Assembly (NCBI GenBank): GCA_902587165.1
Contig: CACIKF010000001.1
Coordinates: forward strand, 363,501-427,500
Direction: 5' to 3'
DNA from: Puniceicoccaceae bacterium
Lineage (GTDB): Bacteria > Verrucomicrobiota > Verrucomicrobiia > Opitutales > Coraliomargaritaceae
Length of the DNA stretch: 64,000 bases
Made by a program: the position numbers and the translations under genes. The notes below the pieces were generated by a model, which did no database searches, was not told the DNA's origin, and worked only from the letters and a program-made list of their open reading frames with translations. Shown here in pieces: positions 63,949-64,000 of the stretch. Every line of letters begins with the position of its first letter. The stretch's first letter is position 1.

Positions 63949-64000
63949 GCGATTGATACGAGAGCTTGCTTGGTGGGTTTAATCGATAGTGAACTTGTAG

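Noticed and set aside
63979..64000. Possible end of a minus-strand gene (YKFTID then stop) at the right edge
   Set aside because: Only six codons are visible, too few to support a gene.

Overview
The window looks like a chromosomal segment of a marine, polysaccharide-degrading verrucomicrobium, probably from the Puniceicoccales/Opitutales side of the phylum. The reasons are a Verru_Chthon-cassette-like giant pilin-type protein, eight formylglycine sulfatases of several types, a prepilin-like protein inside the polysaccharide locus, no SusC/SusD pair, and few strong Shine-Dalgarno sites. The taxonomic placement is inference from gene content. No rRNA, tRNA, CRISPR array or insertion sequence was recognised.

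Region 1 (1-31 kb) is mostly a mosaic of core genes: rpiB (edge fragment), an MFS permease, nadA, dps, an NAD(P)-binding protein, a Pal-like lipoprotein, a CbiX-like protein, a NarL-type regulator, a BadF-type sugar kinase, a broken hpt, an orphan transhydrogenase alpha subunit, class II aldolase, uvrB, an intact second hpt, recA, a dapF with both catalytic cysteines changed to serine, murA, a dimeric dUTPase, a CPBP protease and a DUF4212/SSS symporter pair. Inside it, between nadA and dps, sits a 5.5 kb cassette (GH2 glycosidase plus two sulfatases). Imperfect direct copies of the nadA-dps intergenic region (2457-2599 and 8141-8284) flank this cassette, which is the footprint of an insertion.

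Region 2 (31-63 kb) is a large accessory locus: six more sulfatases, two GH10 xylanases, a GH52 beta-xylosidase, a GPH-type sugar symporter, a GHL6-type putative glycosidase, an L-ribulokinase-like kinase, an esterase, an unrecognised exported TIM-barrel-like protein, a XylR/AraC-type regulator, and exported or pilin-like proteins. Predicted locations form a coherent path. The GH10 enzymes and sulfatases carry signal or lipoprotein peptides. The GH52 enzyme, the GHL6 protein and the kinase do not, and they are encoded next to a permease. The simplest reading is desulfation and endo-cleavage of a sulfated xylan or arabinoxylan outside the cytoplasm, import of oligosaccharides, and intracellular conversion to pentose phosphate. 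The substrate is inferred, not shown. No sulfatase-maturing radical-SAM enzyme is present in the window, although all eight sulfatases have a cysteine at the formylglycine position.

Region 3 (63-64 kb) holds a Tat-exported amidase with two LysM domains and returns to core-like genes.
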